NCBI GenBank assembly: GCA_963715635.1
Contig: OY970261.1
Location: forward strand, 3,162,001-3,226,000
DNA from: JAPKZH01 sp963715635
GTDB taxonomy: Bacteria; Acidobacteriota; Aminicenantia; Aminicenantales; UBA4085
DNA: 64,000 nucleotides
Direction: 5' to 3'
This document shows positions 63,181 to 64,000 of this stretch, piece by piece. The position numbers were made by a program, and so were the translations under genes. Each line of letters starts with the position of its first letter. The stretch's first letter is position 1. The notes under the pieces were generated by a model. That model ran no database searches. It was not told the DNA's origin and saw only the letters and a program-made list of their open reading frames with translations.

Positions 63181-64000
63181 TTACGGCCGGATGCTGAGTT
63201 GGATTTTGACCGCTCCGTATTCTGTCAGTGGAATATAACTATAGCGGCTGAGCGGATCCCAGCGCCGTTCCCAGTTTTTGTTATAAACCAGATAAACCTC
63301 GTTGCCGGGCGAAATCTGCCAACGCAAACGGATATTCACGCCCAGATTCTTGGACACGTCGTCATACTGCAAGTAATTCATCAACCCCAGGTTGGGCGAG
63401 AGGTAAAAGTCCGCTTTGAGTTGATAGGCGTTCTCATTGAAATTCCCCTGGGGCAGTCGTCCACGGATAAGATTGGTCGAAAGCCCCAGCGAGACATATC
63501 CTTTAAATGTGTAGCTGAGGCCGATCTCGGCTTCACTCAGGTGTCCGGAATAGAACTGGCCGAAGTTGTAACCGACATCCACATTCAAGGCATAGTGAGA
63601 GGGCGAGCTGTATTCAAGGCCATAACGCAGGAAGTTGTAAGCATCTTTGGGAATGGTGACTCCCTCGGCCACCTCAAAATTATAAGGGAGAACATCCCGG
63701 TTGGGTGTGATATTGAACTCGACCCGGTCGCCTCTCTCGGTCTGAGCGCTAAAGGGAATTATCATTATCTCATAAGTCTCGAGCCTGCCGTTCAGGTCCC
63801 AATAAAATTGGGGCTCGAACATGAAGTTGAACTGGCGGACCCATTTTCCAAACCAGCCTTTTTCCGGCCGCGGCGAGTAAACGATTCCGCTGTTGAGCGA
63901 TTGAACATTATTGCGCGGCAGGAATCCCAGGCCGGGATTCAGGGCATCGCCGAAATAATTGTACGTAAGGGACAGATCCCAGAGGTCATTCGGGTATTCC
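63181..64000 (-). CDS. DUF5916-type outer-membrane protein, 3' part (runs off the window)
   Basis: The frame is open from the window edge to the stop at 63181, so only the last about 272 residues are seen. YPNDLWDLSLTYNYFGDALNPGLGF, in shorter pieces, and FLPRNNVQS are typical of the C-terminal barrel of DUF5916/CBM9-linked proteins. Alternating strands follow, ending PLTEYGAVKIQLSIRP. An internal ATG at 63822 is not the real start. The family pairs an N-terminal CBM9-like domain with an outer-membrane barrel; the former would lie beyond this window. Confidence 0.8.
   Translation of the reverse strand, partial: EYPNDLWDLSLTYNYFGDALNPGLGFLPRNNVQSLNSGIVYSPRPEKGWFGKWVRQFNFMFEPQFYWDLNGRLETYEIMIIPFSAQTERGDRVEFNITPNRDVLPYNFEVAEGVTIPKDAYNFLRYGLEYSSPSHYALNVDVGYNFGQFYSGHLSEAEIGLSYTFKGYVSLGLSTNLIRGRLPQGNFNENAYQLKADFYLSPNLGLMNYLQYDDVSKNLGVNIRLRWQISPGNEVYLVYNKNWERRWDPLSRYSYIPLTEYGAVKIQLSIRP

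Noticed and set aside
1..64000. tRNA, rRNA, insertion sequences, integrases or phage genes
   Set aside because: No cloverleaf, rRNA-like block, transposase or integrase motifs were recognised on either strand by reading; a dedicated RNA search was not possible here.

Overview
The window is chromosomal DNA from a moderately GC-rich, Gram-negative-type bacterium. The gene content points to Acidobacteriota, possibly the Aminicenantes lineage. This rests on two PknB-type kinases with large sensor or effector tails, six exported peptidases (three M28, one M14, one S9, one M64), DUF5916-type and PorT-like outer-membrane barrels, LVIVD and NHL propellers and sialidase-like proteins. The lineage is an inference from content only: no rRNA or tRNA was seen. 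No prophage, insertion sequence, transposase or CRISPR array was recognised.

Layout. 0.2-7 kb: an alpha-oxoamine synthase; an unusual receiver-TonB fusion followed by a small coiled-coil protein; and a Ser/Thr kinase with TPRs. 7-13.4 kb (minus): one giant exported protein with sialidase-like, NPNIV-repeat, Ig-like, InlB-like and NHL-propeller segments. 13.8-16.8 kb: a STAS protein, an M28 peptidase and a small lipoprotein. 17-22.4 kb: an envelope-modification group (methyltransferase overlapping a UbiA-type prenyltransferase, a GT-C membrane protein, a sulfotransferase). 22.8-26.4 kb: an FLVCR-like MFS carrier, a GYD protein, a beta-barrel and a sialidase-like protein. 26.5-42.3 kb: exported hydrolases (M14, S9, two M28, M64, a YncE-propeller/phosphoesterase broken by a one-base frameshift), interrupted by an orphan MacA-like adaptor and a small lipoprotein. 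42.3-46.2 kb: a CBM9/DOMON-like secreted protein, a Tat-exported DUF362 protein and an LVIVD propeller. 46.3-50.5 kb: a zinc-ribbon/kinase/PEGA/SUMF1/hydrolase fusion, a decayed duplicate of its zinc ribbon, and a beta-barrel. 50.5-54.3 kb: an exported MEMO-family protein, a PepSY-like lipoprotein and an esterase whose 3' end is made of palindromic repeats. 54.3-60 kb (minus): a TolC-adaptor-RND efflux operon. 60.2-64 kb: a PmoA-like relic beside a second copy of the palindromic element, a membrane-fused spermidine-synthase-like protein and the 3' part of a DUF5916-type gene.

How the genes fit together: most products are exported or act in the envelope. The gene set suits a peptide- and polymer-scavenging organism with kinase-based surface signalling and TonB-energised uptake. 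The strongest candidates for new biology are the receiver-TonB fusion, whose phosphoacceptor Asp is replaced by Glu; the NPNIV tandem repeat, whose DNA varies only at silent positions; the five-module kinase fusion with its relic; and the palindromic element that forms the end of an esterase gene.
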